DNA of 25,299 bases from positions 1 through 25,299 of the forward strand of contig JBQTHM010000024.1 in NCBI GenBank assembly GCA_052389895.1. The letters run 5' to 3'. The stretch comes from CAVVXX01 sp052389895. GTDB taxonomy: Bacteria; Pseudomonadota; Alphaproteobacteria; Micropepsales; Micropepsaceae. Position numbers and translations under genes: made by a program. The notes beneath the pieces were generated by a model. That model was not told the DNA's origin and did no database searches. It saw nothing but the letters and a program-made list of their open reading frames with translations. Every line of letters starts with the position of its first letter. Within the stretch, counting starts at the first letter, position 1. This document shows, in pieces, positions 1-7,769 of this stretch.

Positions 1-260
1 AGGAGGTCCATCAACGTGGCACAGTGGATCACACGCCGGTCTACGCACGCGAAGTGGTGAAGCGCGCGCTTGAGCTTGGCGCAACGGCGATGATCCTCGT
101 GCACAACCATCCCAGCGGCGATCCCACACCAAGCCGCGCCGACATATCCATGACGCGTGAGGTGGCGGCGGCCGCCAAGGCGCTCAATATCGAAGTGCAC
201 GATCATCTGGTCGTGGGTCGCGGCGGGCACGCCAGTTTCAAAGCCTTGGGCCTCCTCTAG
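1..260 (+). CDS. radC: RadC family protein (JAB/MPN metalloprotease-like domain), 3' part only
   Basis: The reading frame is open from the first full codon at base 3, so the gene begins before the window; the GTG at 24 is an internal valine codon, not a start. The visible 85 residues are the C-terminal half of the RadC/JAB domain. The JAMM zinc motif H-x-H-x7-S-x2-D is complete in HNHPSGDPTPSRAD, and the family ending HDHLVVG...SFKALGLL is present. RadC proteins are widely annotated as DNA-repair proteins, but their biochemical role is unsettled; the fold is that of a zinc-dependent isopeptidase. The N-terminal helix-hairpin-helix part lies outside the window. The next gene starts 112 bp downstream on the same strand. 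Confidence 0.93.
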   Translation, partial: EVHQRGTVDHTPVYAREVVKRALELGATAMILVHNHPSGDPTPSRADISMTREVAAAAKALNIEVHDHLVVGRGGHASFKALGLL

Positions 261-371
261 GGTGATCCGCACCGAGGCGGTCAAAAGTGCCTGGCTGCGG
301 CAAGGGAATTCTGCCGCTCATTAGGCGATTTTCGGTATGCTGGGCCACTGGCGCGCGGGGGAGGTTCGCAG

Positions 372-1265
372 GTGATGTTGCGTTTTGCCTTGCTGCGTGC
401 CGCCATTCTTATTGCGGGCATCGCGGGCGCGGCCTTTCTGGCCGCCGCTATCACGGCGATCGGCGATCCTGCGGCAACCGCGGGCATCGGCGATTTTGTT
501 TCGGCCATGCTTGTGAAGGCTCCGGATGTGCTTGCGTTCGAAACGGGCGCGAGCAGCCTTTCGGGCGAGGCTGCGCGGCTGGCCGCCGCACCCGCCTTTT
601 CGGCGAGCCTGCAATTGCTGCTCTTCGCCGGTCCTGTCGCATACATCGTTGGGGCGCCGCTTGGCGCCGCGCTGGCGGATCGGGCGACGAGGTCGTTTGT
701 TGCTCCCTTTATTCAGTTTGTTGGCGCGGTTCCGGTCTTCTGCGGTGCTCTTGTGATCGGCGTGGTTTTCGCGCCTTTGTGGCCGGCGCAGGCGGGCGAC
801 GCATCTCTGTTCGTCGCAATCGGTGCACGGGACGCCGAAGCGCTGCAGTCCGCGCTAATGACAATCGCACCAGCCGGGGTCACGGTTGGCCTCGCCGGTG
901 CCGGGGCGGTCGCGCTTGCCTGGCGAAACGCGCTGCAAAGAGCCGCCAGTGAACCCTACGTCGAAGGATTAGAGCGTCTTGGACTGGGCGAGCGCGAAAT
1001 CCTGCGCCGTTATGTTGTACGCGAGGCGGTTGCGCTGGCGCTCAGGGAGGCGGCGCCGGTCATTCTGGCGATATTCGCTGCGGCCGCGGTAGCCGAATGG
1101 ATTTTTGGCTGGCCCGGCGCCGGGGCAGCTTTCATTCACGCAGTGGCGCTCGAAGATTGGTCTGTTGCCGGTCTCATCGTATTTGCGATTGCCGTGATCC
1201 GCGCCGCAGTCGATTTTGCGGGGCCAACGGCCGCGTACGCTTTACTGGCAAATAAGACGTCATGA
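372..1265 (+). CDS. ABC transporter permease, DppB/OppB type
   Basis: A 297-residue integral membrane protein of the binding-protein-dependent transport permease family. There is a hydrophobic N-terminal helix (about residues 5-30), a short periplasmic loop, and several further membrane segments. The cytoplasmic coupling loop appears as EPYVEGLERLGLGEREILRR, matching the EAA loop that contacts the ATPase. The C-terminal stretch with EWIFGWPGAGAAF corresponds to the typical DppB motif around FxWPGLG. The GTG at 372 sits 7 bp after GGGGGAGG; the ATG at 375 is an equally possible start. The stop overlaps the next permease start by 4 bp. Peptide or nickel import would be the family expectation, but no substrate-binding protein is seen nearby, so the substrate is unknown. 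The periplasmic loop is shorter than usual for DppB. Confidence 0.85.
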   Translation: MMLRFALLRAAILIAGIAGAAFLAAAITAIGDPAATAGIGDFVSAMLVKAPDVLAFETGASSLSGEAARLAAAPAFSASLQLLLFAGPVAYIVGAPLGAALADRATRSFVAPFIQFVGAVPVFCGALVIGVVFAPLWPAQAGDASLFVAIGARDAEALQSALMTIAPAGVTVGLAGAGAVALAWRNALQRAASEPYVEGLERLGLGEREILRRYVVREAVALALREAAPVILAIFAAAAVAEWIFGWPGAGAAFIHAVALEDWSVAGLIVFAIAVIRAAVDFAGPTAAYALLANKTS

Positions 1266-2089
1266 CAGCCGCGGATACCATCGTGTTCGGAACGGGAATT
1301 TCGCCGCGCCGGGCGGCGGGCGCGGCAGGTGTGGTTGGACTTGGCATTCTTATGATGGTGGCAATTTTTGCGCCGCTGCTCGCACCCTTTGGGCCGGGCA
1401 CGCTGGCCGCAGGGACGCCGCTGACCGGTCTTGTACCGGGCCATCCATTCGGCACCGACACATTGGGGCGCGATATTTGGAGCGAAACACTTTACGGCCT
1501 CGGCGTAACCATGCGCGATGCCGGGATCGGTTTCGCGGTCGTGCTGGCCGCGGGTACGGCCAGCGGATTCTTGGCCGCCCACACCTTCGGCCGTGTGGGG
1601 GTTCTGCTTCGTCTTGGTGTCGACGTGCTGACTTCAATTCCCGCGCTGCTCGCGGCGATCCTGATTTCATCGATATTGGGACAAGGCCTTGCTGCCTTTG
1701 CAGCAGGTCTTGCCGCCGCTCCGATGGCATTCGCGCGAGCATTTGATCGCGCGCGCGCGCAGCTGGCGACGCCGGCGGCAGAATTCGCGCGCGCAACCGG
1801 CGTGGACGACATTGCGCTATTCCGCCGCGATTTTCTTTGCGAGGCGCGCGACACGCTGCTTCCCACCGCGGCGCGCGCATTTGCTGCTGTCGCCATTACG
1901 CTCGCTACCATGAGTTTCTTCGGCTTCGGCGCTGTTGCGCCCGCGCGCGATTTAGGGCTGCTTATCGCTGCAAGCCAAAGCGAATTGACAGCCGCTTGGT
2001 GGGCGGCACTCTTTCCTGCGCTCGCGCTTGTCCTCGTCGTGCTGTTTGCAAGGATGGCAGCTGGCCTGTCCGGGGGCGAACGGCCATGA
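1262..2089 (+). CDS. ABC transporter permease, DppC/OppC type
   Basis: A 275-residue membrane protein, the partner of the preceding permease. The N-terminal helix (about residues 18-42) is followed by the DppC hallmark HPFGTDTLGRDIWSETLYG. A coupling-loop region (AAEFARATGVDDIALFRRDF) lies near residue 175, and the last third is hydrophobic. The ATG is in a 4-bp ATGA overlap with the upstream stop and there is another such overlap downstream, so translation of the three transporter genes is probably coupled. The coupling loop departs from the usual EAAxxxG spacing, which fits with the degenerate ATPase encoded next door. Confidence 0.85.
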   Translation: MTAADTIVFGTGISPRRAAGAAGVVGLGILMMVAIFAPLLAPFGPGTLAAGTPLTGLVPGHPFGTDTLGRDIWSETLYGLGVTMRDAGIGFAVVLAAGTASGFLAAHTFGRVGVLLRLGVDVLTSIPALLAAILISSILGQGLAAFAAGLAAAPMAFARAFDRARAQLATPAAEFARATGVDDIALFRRDFLCEARDTLLPTAARAFAAVAITLATMSFFGFGAVAPARDLGLLIAASQSELTAAWWAALFPALALVLVVLFARMAAGLSGGERP

Positions 2090-3660
2090 ACGCGCTGCCG
2101 CCCGTCATATTCGAGGCAGACAACTTTAGCGTGCGCTTTGGCGCCCGCATGCGTCTTGTCGATCTTACGCTTCGCCTGCGAGTTGGCGAAGTGCTGACGG
2201 TGCTTGGCCGCCAAGACAGCGGCCGTGACATCCTGCGAGACGCGCTCATGGGCACTCTGCCTCGCACGGTTGATAAAGCAGGGGCACTTAATATCGCCGA
2301 GGGCGACAAGCACGGCCTGCGGCTGGCCTATATCGGAAGCCCGAGTGCGCGCGCACTGGCGCCCCACGCCCCTGCCAAGGACCAGTTGGCCCGAGCGGTT
2401 GCGGGCGCAAAGGAGCTGGAGCTAGACGACGCAGAAACCGAACTGCAGCTTGCGTTCGAACGCTTGCCTGGGGCGCCGCCAGTCAGCCGCCTTTTGTATG
2501 CGCCGGGCGAACTTTCGCTGCGCGAGCTAGCGTTCGCGTTTCTTGCGCTCGCCTTGGCGAAAAACCCCAATTTCGTCATCGCGGACGAAATAACTGCCGG
2601 GCTCGATCCCGCCGAGGCGAGCGAAATTCTGGATCTGCTGTCGAAGGAACAGATGGCGCGGCGTTTCGCGCTCATTTGTTTCACGGGAGATCCCGTCGTG
2701 CCACTGCGTCTTGGCGGACGAATTGCCGTTTTGCGCGACGGCCGCCTCGTCGAAGAAGGCCCTGTTCAACGCATTGCGGGCCCGCAGGCGAACGCCTACT
2801 CGCAGTCGCTCTTTCGCGCGGTGCCGTGCGTGGGGCGCGCAAGCGAATCCACACGCCCAAGCCCGCGCTCCGAGCCGCTGCTGCAAGTGCGGAGCATTCT
2901 GCTGGAGAAGCCAGCCAAAAGAGGCGTATGGGCTGGCGAAGGGATCACCTTCGATCTCAGGCGCGGCGCGAGCCTTGCGCTTGTCGGCAAGAATGGGACG
3001 GGCCGGCGTACGCTTATTCGCGCGATCCTTGGACTTGCGCCGATCTGGCAGGGCCGTGTGGTTTTCGACGCGGTCGATATGGGCGTACTTTCGCCGGATA
3101 TGCGGGCACGTCTGCGCCAGCGAGTGGCGTTCATCAGCGGCGATGAGAGCGTGCTCGATGCCCGCATGACCGCCTATGAAACGGTGGTCGAACCCATGCG
3201 CGCGCATATCGCCATGGGGCACAAAGAGATGGTGGAAACGGCGGGAGCGATGCTGCGCCGTGTGGGGCTCGGTGACATGCCACGCAATCGCCGGGTGGCG
3301 GAACTATCCGCACTGGACCGCAGGCGCATTCAAGTGGCGCGCGGCCTTGCAGGCGGACCGCAGCTTGTCGTTCTGTTCGAACCGCTTATGGGCCTCGACG
3401 CCCCGGCCCAGGGGCTCATCCTCGACCTGCTCAAGGATTTTCGCCGTGAGGAAGGCGCAGCCTTCATCGTGATTACGGCCAATTTTGCCGTTGCCGAGGC
3501 GCTGGCCGAAGACGCACTTGTCATACGCGAACGCGAGATCATCGAACGCGGGCCGATTGCTGAAATTTTGCGCGCGCCCAAAGAGGCGCACACGGCCGCC
3601 CTTATTGCAGCCGCCACAATCCGCGAACACCCACTTTCGCAGACAAGCCCGCAAGGCTAG
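2086..3660 (+). CDS. Fused double ABC ATPase (DppD-DppF type) with degenerate ATP sites
   Basis: A 524-residue protein made of two ABC nucleotide-binding domains (about residues 8-240 and 265-505). The start is the ATG overlapping the permease stop; the frame is open further upstream, but that part overlaps the permease gene. Both domains lack key residues. Domain 1: the Walker A is G41-RQDSG-R47-D48 (Lys to Arg, Ser/Thr to Asp), the signature reads LSLRE instead of LSGGQ, the Q-loop region reads YIGSPS, and the H-loop is TGD with Gly201 for His; Walker B (FVIADE) is kept. Domain 2: the Walker A is G301-KNGTG-R307-R308, the signature is LSALD, Walker B has Phe431 in place of Asp before Glu432, and the H-loop is TAN with Ala465. 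The frame is intact and overlaps its neighbours, so this is not an obvious pseudogene. It may bind ATP weakly or have another role. Confidence 0.85.
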   Translation: MNALPPVIFEADNFSVRFGARMRLVDLTLRLRVGEVLTVLGRQDSGRDILRDALMGTLPRTVDKAGALNIAEGDKHGLRLAYIGSPSARALAPHAPAKDQLARAVAGAKELELDDAETELQLAFERLPGAPPVSRLLYAPGELSLRELAFAFLALALAKNPNFVIADEITAGLDPAEASEILDLLSKEQMARRFALICFTGDPVVPLRLGGRIAVLRDGRLVEEGPVQRIAGPQANAYSQSLFRAVPCVGRASESTRPSPRSEPLLQVRSILLEKPAKRGVWAGEGITFDLRRGASLALVGKNGTGRRTLIRAILGLAPIWQGRVVFDAVDMGVLSPDMRARLRQRVAFISGDESVLDARMTAYETVVEPMRAHIAMGHKEMVETAGAMLRRVGLGDMPRNRRVAELSALDRRRIQVARGLAGGPQLVVLFEPLMGLDAPAQGLILDLLKDFRREEGAAFIVITANFAVAEALAEDALVIREREIIERGPIAEILRAPKEAHTAALIAAATIREHPLSQTSPQG

Positions 3661-3669
3661 AACAAACTG

Positions 3670-5136
3670 ATGCTGACGCTGAACGATCCCAAGCTGCTGC
3701 GCAGCGAAGCCTATATCGACGGAAAATGGGTATCCGCGCGTTCGAGCGCGCGATTTGCCGTTCTCAACCCGGCCAATGGCGAAGTGCTCGCCCGGCTCCC
3801 CGACATGCTGGAAGAAGACACGCGAGCGGCAATCGAGGCTGCGCATCGCGCCTTACCGGCATGGGCGGCCAAAACCGGCAAGGAACGCGCGACGATCCTT
3901 CGCAGATGGTACGAGCTTATGATGCTGGCACAGGAAGACCTGGCGCGCATCATGACGGCGGAACAGGGAAAGCCCCTCGCGGAAAGCCGTGGCGAAATCG
4001 CCTATGGCGCCTCTTTTGTCGAATGGTTCGGCGAAGAAGCCAAACGCGTCTACGGCGACGTGATTCCCCAGAATGTTCCCGGGCGGCGCATCATCGTGAT
4101 CAAACAGCCCGTGGGCGTTGTGGGCGCGGTAACGCCATGGAATTTCCCCAATGCGATGATCACCCGCAAATGCGCGCCCGCGCTTGCCGCCGGCTGCACT
4201 GTCGTGAGTAAACCCGCTTCCGAAACGCCGCTTTCCGCGCTCGCCATCGCCGAGCTTGGCGAACGGGCGGGCATTCCCAAGGGTGTTTTCAACGTCATTT
4301 CTTCCGCGCACGCATCGCGCGTCGGCAAGGAGCTCACGGAAAGCGCGCTGGTCAGAAAGTTTTCATTCACGGGTTCCACGGAAGTGGGCAAGCTGCTTAT
4401 GCGCCAGTCCGCCTCCACGGTGAAAAAAATATCGCTTGAACTGGGCGGAAATGCGCCCTTCATCGTTTTTGACGATGCCGATCTCGATGCCGCCGTCAAA
4501 GGCGCCATCGCTTCCAAATTCCGCAACATGGGCCAGACCTGCGTCTGCGCGAACCGGTTTCTTGTCCAGGACGGCGTTTTCGAAGCCTTTGCCGACAAAC
4601 TCGCCAAGGCGGTGGCGCAGCTGAGAGTGGGCGATGGATTCGAGGAGGGCGTTCAGCAGGGCCCGCTGATCTCGGAAGACGCGGTGCAAAAGGTCGAGCG
4701 CCTCATCGGCGATGCCGTATCGAAAGGCGCGAAAGTGACGCTTGGCGGCAAGCGGCACAAGCTGGGCGGCACCTTTTTCGAGCCGACGATTGTCAGTGAA
4801 TGCACCACAAAAATGGCCTGCGCGCAGGAAGAGATTTTCGGCCCAGTTGTGACGCTTTTCCGCTTTCAAGACGAAGCCGGCGCCATCCGCACCGCCAACG
4901 ACACGCCTTTCGGCCTTGCCTCCTATTTCTATGCGCGGGATATGGCACGTGTCCTGCGCGTAGCTGAGGCACTCGAGTACGGCATTGTCGGCGTCAACGA
5001 AGGACTCATTTCCACCGAGGTCGCGCCGTTCGGCGGCGTCAAGGAATCCGGGCTGGGCCGCGAGGGCTCGAAATACGGCATAGAAGAATTTGTCGAGATC
5101 AAATACATAGCCTTGGGCGGATTGGGGACGCCTTGA
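3670..5136 (+). CDS. gabD: NAD(P)-dependent succinate-semialdehyde dehydrogenase
   Basis: A 488-residue aldehyde dehydrogenase superfamily enzyme, full length for GabD. It should oxidise succinate semialdehyde to succinate, the last step of GABA and related degradation, in the cytoplasm. Visible family signs: the cofactor-domain motif TPWNFP, the Rossmann-type FTGSTEVGK, the general-base Glu257 in LELGG, and the catalytic Cys291 in GQTCVCANR; this last context, with a second Cys two residues on, is typical of GabD. The C-terminal end PFGGVKESGLGREGSKYGIEE is also typical. It starts 9 bp after the ABC ATPase stop and ends 1 bp before purB, so it lies inside the same likely transcript. No aminotransferase gene (gabT) is in the window. 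A related semialdehyde substrate cannot be excluded. Confidence 0.92.
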   Translation: MLTLNDPKLLRSEAYIDGKWVSARSSARFAVLNPANGEVLARLPDMLEEDTRAAIEAAHRALPAWAAKTGKERATILRRWYELMMLAQEDLARIMTAEQGKPLAESRGEIAYGASFVEWFGEEAKRVYGDVIPQNVPGRRIIVIKQPVGVVGAVTPWNFPNAMITRKCAPALAAGCTVVSKPASETPLSALAIAELGERAGIPKGVFNVISSAHASRVGKELTESALVRKFSFTGSTEVGKLLMRQSASTVKKISLELGGNAPFIVFDDADLDAAVKGAIASKFRNMGQTCVCANRFLVQDGVFEAFADKLAKAVAQLRVGDGFEEGVQQGPLISEDAVQKVERLIGDAVSKGAKVTLGGKRHKLGGTFFEPTIVSECTTKMACAQEEIFGPVVTLFRFQDEAGAIRTANDTPFGLASYFYARDMARVLRVAEALEYGIVGVNEGLISTEVAPFGGVKESGLGREGSKYGIEEFVEIKYIALGGLGTP

Positions 5137-5137
5137 T

Positions 5138-6445
5138 ATGATTTTGCGCTATGCGCGTCCGGAAATGACTGCCCTGTGGTCGCCCGAGACCAAATTCCGC
5201 ATCTGGTTCGAAATAGAAGCATATGCAACTGACGCATTGGCGGAACTCGGCGCGGTCCCGAAGGAAGCGGCCCGAAAGATCCGTGAGCGCGGAAGCCGCG
5301 CCAAGTTCGATCTCCAACGAATCGACGAAATCGAGCGCGATGTGAAGCACGATGTGATCGCGTTCCTCACGCATCTTGCGGAGATCGTGGGTCCGGACGC
5401 GCGATACCTGCACCAGGGCATGACGTCCTCGGACCTGCTGGATACGTCGCTTGCCGTGCAGCTTGCCAGCGCCTGCGACATTCTCATCAAGGATGTGGAT
5501 GCGCTGTTGGCCGCGCTCAGGCGGCGCGCCTTAGAACACAAGCTTACGCCTATTGTCGGGCGCAGCCACGGAATTCACGGTGAGCCGACAACGTTCGGCG
5601 TGAAACTGGCAAGTTTTTATGCAGAGTTTGCCCGCAACCGTGAACGGCTCGTACAGGCGCGGCGCGAGATTGCCACCTGCGCCATATCGGGGGCCATGGG
5701 CACATTTGCCCATGTTGACCCGCGTGTGGAAGCGTATGTCGCTGCGAAGCTGGGGCTAGCCGTAGAACCTATCTCCACCCAAATCATCCCGCGCGACCGC
5801 CATGCCGTTTTCTTCGCCGTGCTGGGTGTGATCGCCAGTTCGCTGGAAAGACTTGCGCTGGAAATCCGCCATCTACAGCGAACGGAAGTGCTAGAGGCAG
5901 AAGAGCATTTTTCGGAAGGCCAAAAAGGCTCTTCTTCCATGCCGCACAAAAGGAACCCGGTGCTGGCCGAAAACGTGACGGGCTTGGCGCGGATGGTACG
6001 TGCCTATGTGTTGCCTGCCATGGAAGACGTAGCGCTTTGGCATGAGCGCGACATTTCGCATTCCTCGGTGGAACGCTTCATTGCGCCCGATGCCACGATT
6101 ACGCTTGATTTTGCGCTGGCGCGGATGACAGCAATCATCGAAAGGCTCCAGGTATATCCTGAGCGCATGCATGCGAACCTTGAGCGCACGCGGGGCCTGA
6201 TCCACAGCCAGCGCGTGCTGCTTGCGCTGACTCAACGGGGGCTTTCAAGGGACGAGGCTTATGCCCTGGTGCAGCGCAACGCGATGAAGAGCATCGAAGG
6301 CGAGGCGGATTTTCTCGAACTCCTGAAAACGGACCAGGCAGTCACAAAAATTCTCGCCCCGCCGGAGTTGGAGGATTTGTTCGATATCGAGTTTCATCTC
6401 AAGCACGTTGATACCATCTTCGACCGCGTGTTTGGGGAACGATGA
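5138..6445 (+). CDS. purB: Adenylosuccinate lyase
   Basis: A 435-residue enzyme of the fumarase/aspartase superfamily. It removes fumarate from SAICAR to give AICAR and from adenylosuccinate to give AMP, so it acts twice in purine synthesis. The superfamily signature is SSSMPHKRNP at residues 265-274, and the substrate-binding stretches HQGMTSSDLLDT and GRSHGIHGEPTTFG are intact. Length is normal for the short bacterial PurB type. The ATG lies 1 bp after the gabD stop, and its own stop overlaps the lipoprotein gene. The other purine genes purC-S-Q-L lie about 3.2 kb downstream, separated by the lipoprotein, chrBA and the zeta subunit gene. Confidence 0.96.
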   Translation: MILRYARPEMTALWSPETKFRIWFEIEAYATDALAELGAVPKEAARKIRERGSRAKFDLQRIDEIERDVKHDVIAFLTHLAEIVGPDARYLHQGMTSSDLLDTSLAVQLASACDILIKDVDALLAALRRRALEHKLTPIVGRSHGIHGEPTTFGVKLASFYAEFARNRERLVQARREIATCAISGAMGTFAHVDPRVEAYVAAKLGLAVEPISTQIIPRDRHAVFFAVLGVIASSLERLALEIRHLQRTEVLEAEEHFSEGQKGSSSMPHKRNPVLAENVTGLARMVRAYVLPAMEDVALWHERDISHSSVERFIAPDATITLDFALARMTAIIERLQVYPERMHANLERTRGLIHSQRVLLALTQRGLSRDEAYALVQRNAMKSIEGEADFLELLKTDQAVTKILAPPELEDLFDIEFHLKHVDTIFDRVFGER

Positions 6446-7113
6446 CGATGCGCGGGATCGGCGTTGCCCTTGTGTGCCTGTTGCTCGCGGGTTGTTTTGA
6501 CCTTGAGCAGAAAATGTCGCTCAACCGCGACGGCTCTGGCGTCTACGAAGTCGCCTTGACCGCCGAAGGGGCGATCGGCGAGGCCCTCAAGAACGAAGTT
6601 CTCATTTCGGAATCGGAAGGAGAAATCGAACGCCAGACTACGATCGTGCAGGGCCGCACCGTGCATAGCGAGCGCATCCGCTTCAGAAGTCTTTCCGATG
6701 TCGCATTGGGAGACGAGGATGTTTCGCTTCGCGTGCATGGCGGCGATTTTTTCGGACTGTTGCCGAAGCACGCAACATTCCGCCGCGTGGTGCGAAGCGG
6801 TGACGTACGCAGCAAATCAGCGGACGACAAGGACGACCGCGAGGCGCTCGCCGCCGTTTTCGGCAATCACACTTATACATTTTCGGTAAGCCTTCCGGGT
6901 TCTATCGCACGCATTCACCCGGTGTCGCTCGGAAGGGTCACCATCCAGCCGGAAGTCAAAGGCGACTATTTCCGCCATACGGTCACCTGGCGGATGCCGT
7001 TGCACATGATGTTCTCGGAGGACGAGGTCGTTTTCGCCGTGGATTTCTCGGCATATGGGACGTTTCGCGACGCGCATTCGCGCCCGAAGCGCGAAGGCAC
7101 CCGCCGTAGCTAG
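6442..7113 (+). CDS. Small putative lipoprotein, LppM-like
   Basis: A 223-residue protein with a signal peptide ending in a lipobox, LLAGC, which places the lipidated cysteine at residue 18. It is therefore probably anchored in a membrane facing the periplasm. The mature start FDLEQKMSLNRDGSGVYEV resembles the beginning of LppM-type domain proteins, which carry a beta-rich domain after the lipid anchor; this assignment is by general pattern only. No transmembrane helix is obvious after the signal. The ATG overlaps the purB stop (ATGA); an ATG two codons later (6448) would also work. Function is unknown. It is probably the last gene of the long run that begins at 372. Confidence 0.75.
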   Translation: MTMRGIGVALVCLLLAGCFDLEQKMSLNRDGSGVYEVALTAEGAIGEALKNEVLISESEGEIERQTTIVQGRTVHSERIRFRSLSDVALGDEDVSLRVHGGDFFGLLPKHATFRRVVRSGDVRSKSADDKDDREALAAVFGNHTYTFSVSLPGSIARIHPVSLGRVTIQPEVKGDYFRHTVTWRMPLHMMFSEDEVVFAVDFSAYGTFRDAHSRPKREGTRRS

Positions 7114-7119
7114 CCCGGC

Positions 7120-7147
7120 TTGACGGGTCCCTCCTCTTTGCTATCTT
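7120..7147 (+). promoter_or_regulatory. Candidate sigma70 promoter for chrBA
   Basis: TTGACG at 7120-7125 and TATCTT at 7142-7147 are separated by 16 bp, just after the lipoprotein stop codon and about 95 bp before chrB. It would give the chromate pair its own transcription start. The match is by eye only. Confidence 0.45.
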
Positions 7148-7241
7148 TTACGTCGTCGGGGCGTGCGCAGACCCCCGGCTTTCCCAAGATGGTTCGCCAT
7201 CCAAGTTCTGCGCTCATCTCGTTTCGACGGGAGGGCGTAGT

Positions 7242-7769
7242 ATGGCTATAGCATACCCATCTCAACAATCATCTCACCATCAACTGCTTGCGGAAATATT
7301 TGGCGGCCGGCGGCCGTCACAATGGGTCACACGCGAACGGCCGAAGATAGATCGCGTCGCGTGTCCGTGGCTGATCCTGCGGTTCTTGGATGCGAACGCA
7401 GTGTTTCACTTTGTGCCGGCAAGCAATGTACTTTCCGCAGCGGCGCAGCTAAGCGCGGAACCCTTTGACATACCGGGCGTGCGGTTTTCGCACCGGGGCG
7501 AGTTCTGCTCGTTTGACGCTTTCATTGCGGACTTCGCCTTGCAGGACGAGGCGCTTCTCGTGCTCGCCCGCATCGTGCGTGGGGCGGATACGAGCCGCCT
7601 GGATCTTGCGCCAGAATGTGCAGGGCTTCTCGCCCTTTCGCTTGGCCTGTCGCAGAATTTCGCGAATGACCAAGATATGATGAAGGCGGGGCTTCCCATG
7701 TATGACGCGCTGTATGCATGGGCAAAGCACGCGCGCAGTGAAACGCACGGCTGGCCGCCCGCGGCGTGA
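7242..7769 (+). CDS. chrB: ChrB C-terminal-type chromate resistance protein
   Basis: A 175-residue protein containing the ChrB C-terminal domain. The family-typical opening WVTRERPKIDRVACPWLI is at about residues 28-45, followed by a second conserved part with HRGEFCSFDAFI. The N-terminal regulator-like region found in full-length ChrB proteins is absent, so this is the stand-alone domain form. In known chr operons ChrB-type proteins accompany ChrA and contribute to chromate resistance; their exact activity is not settled. The ATG follows GGGAGGG at a good distance. The stop codon overlaps the GTG start of chrA, showing that the two are translated together. I see no typical signal peptide, so it is probably cytoplasmic. 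Confidence 0.85.
   Translation: MAIAYPSQQSSHHQLLAEIFGGRRPSQWVTRERPKIDRVACPWLILRFLDANAVFHFVPASNVLSAAAQLSAEPFDIPGVRFSHRGEFCSFDAFIADFALQDEALLVLARIVRGADTSRLDLAPECAGLLALSLGLSQNFANDQDMMKAGLPMYDALYAWAKHARSETHGWPPAA

Noticed and set aside
297..317. GCGGCA/TGCCGC inverted repeat after radC
   Set aside because: Stem of only 6 bp with a 9-base loop and no T-run, so not a convincing terminator.
1837..2085. Upstream extension of the ABC ATPase frame
   Set aside because: It lies entirely inside the permease gene; the ATG at 2086 overlaps the permease stop in the same way as the other transporter genes.
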